Shown: positions 4,399 through 5,725 of the stretch, one piece after another
Numbering within the stretch: the stretch's first letter is position 1
Layout of the letters: the number at the start of each line of letters is the position of its first letter
Source of the DNA: Spirochaetales bacterium
GTDB taxonomy: Bacteria; Spirochaetota; Spirochaetia; DTKZ01
NCBI GenBank assembly: GCA_031280945.1
Contig: JAITGB010000152.1
Coordinates: forward strand, 1 to 5,725
DNA length: 5,725 bases
Reading direction: 5' to 3'
Program-made: the position numbers and the translations under genes
The notes under the pieces: generated by a model
The model's database searches: none
What the model saw: only the letters and a program-made list of their open reading frames with translations
What the model was told of the DNA's origin: nothing

Positions 4399-5725
4399 AT
4401 GAAAAAAGAGAACGATTACGGGCCGGTACGCGACATCGAGAGCCTGCAAAAAACCCTGGAGCGTATCCGTACTGCCCAGAAGAGCTACGCGGGGTATACC
4501 CAGGAACAGGTAGACAGAATCTTCTACGCGGCCTCCCGTGCGGCGGCGCGGCAGAGGATTCCCTTAGCCAAGATGGCTGTGGCGGAGACTGGTATGGGGA
4601 TTGTGGAGGACAAGGTGATTAAGAATCTCTACGCCTCGGAATACATCTACAACGCCTTCAAAAATACCAAAACCTGCGGCGTTATTGAGGAAGACCGGGC
4701 CTTCGGCTGGAAAAAACTTGCCAGCCCCATAGGGCTTGTGGCGGCGGTTATTCCTACTACCAACCCCACTTCCACGGCTATCTTCAAGGCTCTCATCGCG
4801 CTCAAAACGCGCAACGGCATCATCTTTTCGCCCCACCCCCGCGCGAAGGGCTGCACCAATGAAGCCGCGAAAATTGTGCTTGACGCGGCGGTGGGGGCCG
4901 GAGCGCCTGCGGGAATCATAGGCTGGATTGACGAGCCGAGCCTGGAACTGACCAATGCTGTTATGAAGGAGGCGGACATTATTCTCGCAACAGGCGGGCC
5001 GGGCATGGTAAAAGCGGCCTATTCCTCAGGCAAGCCTGCCATCGGCGTGGGGTCGGGGAACGTTCCGGCTATTATCGATGAGAGCGCGGATATACTCCTG
5101 GCGGTGAGTTCAATTATTCACTCCAAAACTTTTGACAATGGCATGATATGCGCTTCGGAACAGTCGGTAATTGCCCTCTCCCCGGTATACGATAAAGTAA
5201 AAAAAGAATTTATCCGCCGGGGCTGTTACTTCCTCAATCCTGATGAAACGGAAAAGGTGCGCAAGACCATTATTGTAAACGGAGCTCTCAACGCGAAAAT
5301 CGTGGGGCAGACGGCCCATGCCATCGCGGCCCTGGCGGGCGTTTGTGTCGCGGAATCAACAAAAATCCTTATCGGCGAGGTTGAAAGCGTGGAACTCTCG
5401 GAGGAATTTGCCCACGAGAAACTTTCCCCCGTGCTGGGAATGTATAAGGCCGCTGATTTCAAAGATGCCCTGGACAAGGCGGCTGTTATGGTCCGGGACG
5501 GCGGCTATGGACACACCGCCTCGCTCTACCTTGACGCGGTAAAGGGAGCGGAAAAAATTGCCCTTTTTGAAGAGGAGATGAAAACCTGCCGCCTCATCAT
5601 CAATACGCCGTCTTCTCACGGCGGCATCGGCGACCTTTATAACTTCAAGCTCGCCCCGTCCCTCACCCTGGGCTGCGGCTCCTGGGGGGGCAACTCTGTA
5701 TCGGAAAACGTGGGGGTAAAACACC
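4399..5725 (+). CDS. adhE: Bifunctional aldehyde-alcohol dehydrogenase AdhE, N-terminal aldehyde dehydrogenase domain (cut by the right edge)
   Basis: The 442 visible codons closely match the CoA-acylating acetaldehyde dehydrogenase half of AdhE, which reduces acetyl-CoA to acetaldehyde with NADH. The missing C-terminal iron-dependent half would reduce acetaldehyde to ethanol. The enzyme is cytoplasmic and usually forms filaments (spirosomes). Visible landmarks are: RIPLAKMAVAETGMGIVEDK near the N-terminus; nucleotide-binding IPTTNPTS (118-125); GWIDEPS (175-181); TGGPGMVKAAYSSGKPAIGVG (198-218); the catalytic Cys251 in FDNGMICASEQS; FAHEKLSP (337-344); GYGHTASLYLD; and GGIGDLYNFKLAPSLTLGCG to residue 427, then the SWGGN...ENVGVKH junction that precedes the linker in AdhE. 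The start is firm: AAGGAG at 4386-4391, seven bases before the ATG. Because the window stops here, a domain-only enzyme cannot be strictly excluded, but the junction sequence favours full-length AdhE. No frameshift or missing active-site residue is seen. Confidence 0.95.
   Translation, partial: MKKENDYGPVRDIESLQKTLERIRTAQKSYAGYTQEQVDRIFYAASRAAARQRIPLAKMAVAETGMGIVEDKVIKNLYASEYIYNAFKNTKTCGVIEEDRAFGWKKLASPIGLVAAVIPTTNPTSTAIFKALIALKTRNGIIFSPHPRAKGCTNEAAKIVLDAAVGAGAPAGIIGWIDEPSLELTNAVMKEADIILATGGPGMVKAAYSSGKPAIGVGSGNVPAIIDESADILLAVSSIIHSKTFDNGMICASEQSVIALSPVYDKVKKEFIRRGCYFLNPDETEKVRKTIIVNGALNAKIVGQTAHAIAALAGVCVAESTKILIGEVESVELSEEFAHEKLSPVLGMYKAADFKDALDKAAVMVRDGGYGHTASLYLDAVKGAEKIALFEEEMKTCRLIINTPSSHGGIGDLYNFKLAPSLTLGCGSWGGNSVSENVGVKH

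Noticed and set aside
4564..5724. Antisense and alternative-frame open frames within adhE
   Set aside because: They are shadows of the adhE coding frame, which carries unmistakable family motifs throughout.

Overview
The window looks like chromosomal DNA of an anaerobic, moderately GC-rich bacterium. A spirochaete of the Treponema group is my best guess. The reasons are three exported lipoproteins with spirochaete-style relaxed lipoboxes, a TRL-like small lipoprotein, a secreted TPR protein, and a fermentative AdhE. This assignment is an inference; no rRNA or other phylogenetic marker is present.

Left part (1-3464) is all on the minus strand. In transcription order it holds: a 100-residue TRL-like lipoprotein (3162-3464) closed by a strong intrinsic terminator (3117-3150); two lipoproteins of unknown family (2585-3091 and 1955-2560); a 562-residue exported TPR protein with a long disordered Arg/Gln/Tyr/Asp tail containing a recently duplicated block (238-1926); and the first 74 codons of another membrane-anchored or exported protein that runs off the left edge (1-222). 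The last four are separated by only 15-28 bases and are probably one operon making envelope proteins. The middle three have no convincing Shine-Dalgarno sequence.

Centre (3465-4398) is a 934-base divergent intergenic region with no credible protein gene. It holds a perfect 20-copy CTTG tetranucleotide array (3723-3802), a dense set of inverted repeats and two related 20-base boxes (3939-4068), a perfect 12-bp palindrome (4161-4187), and, closer to the right-hand gene, a CRP/FNR- or Rex-like operator and a sigma70-type promoter.

Right part (4399-5725) is the plus-strand start of adhE. Essentially the whole CoA-acylating aldehyde dehydrogenase domain is visible, including the catalytic Cys. 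The window ends where the iron-dependent alcohol dehydrogenase domain should begin. The gene points to ethanol-producing or ethanol-consuming fermentative metabolism. The two sides have no evident functional link. The least explained DNA is the intergenic stretch with the CTTG array and the structured cassette.
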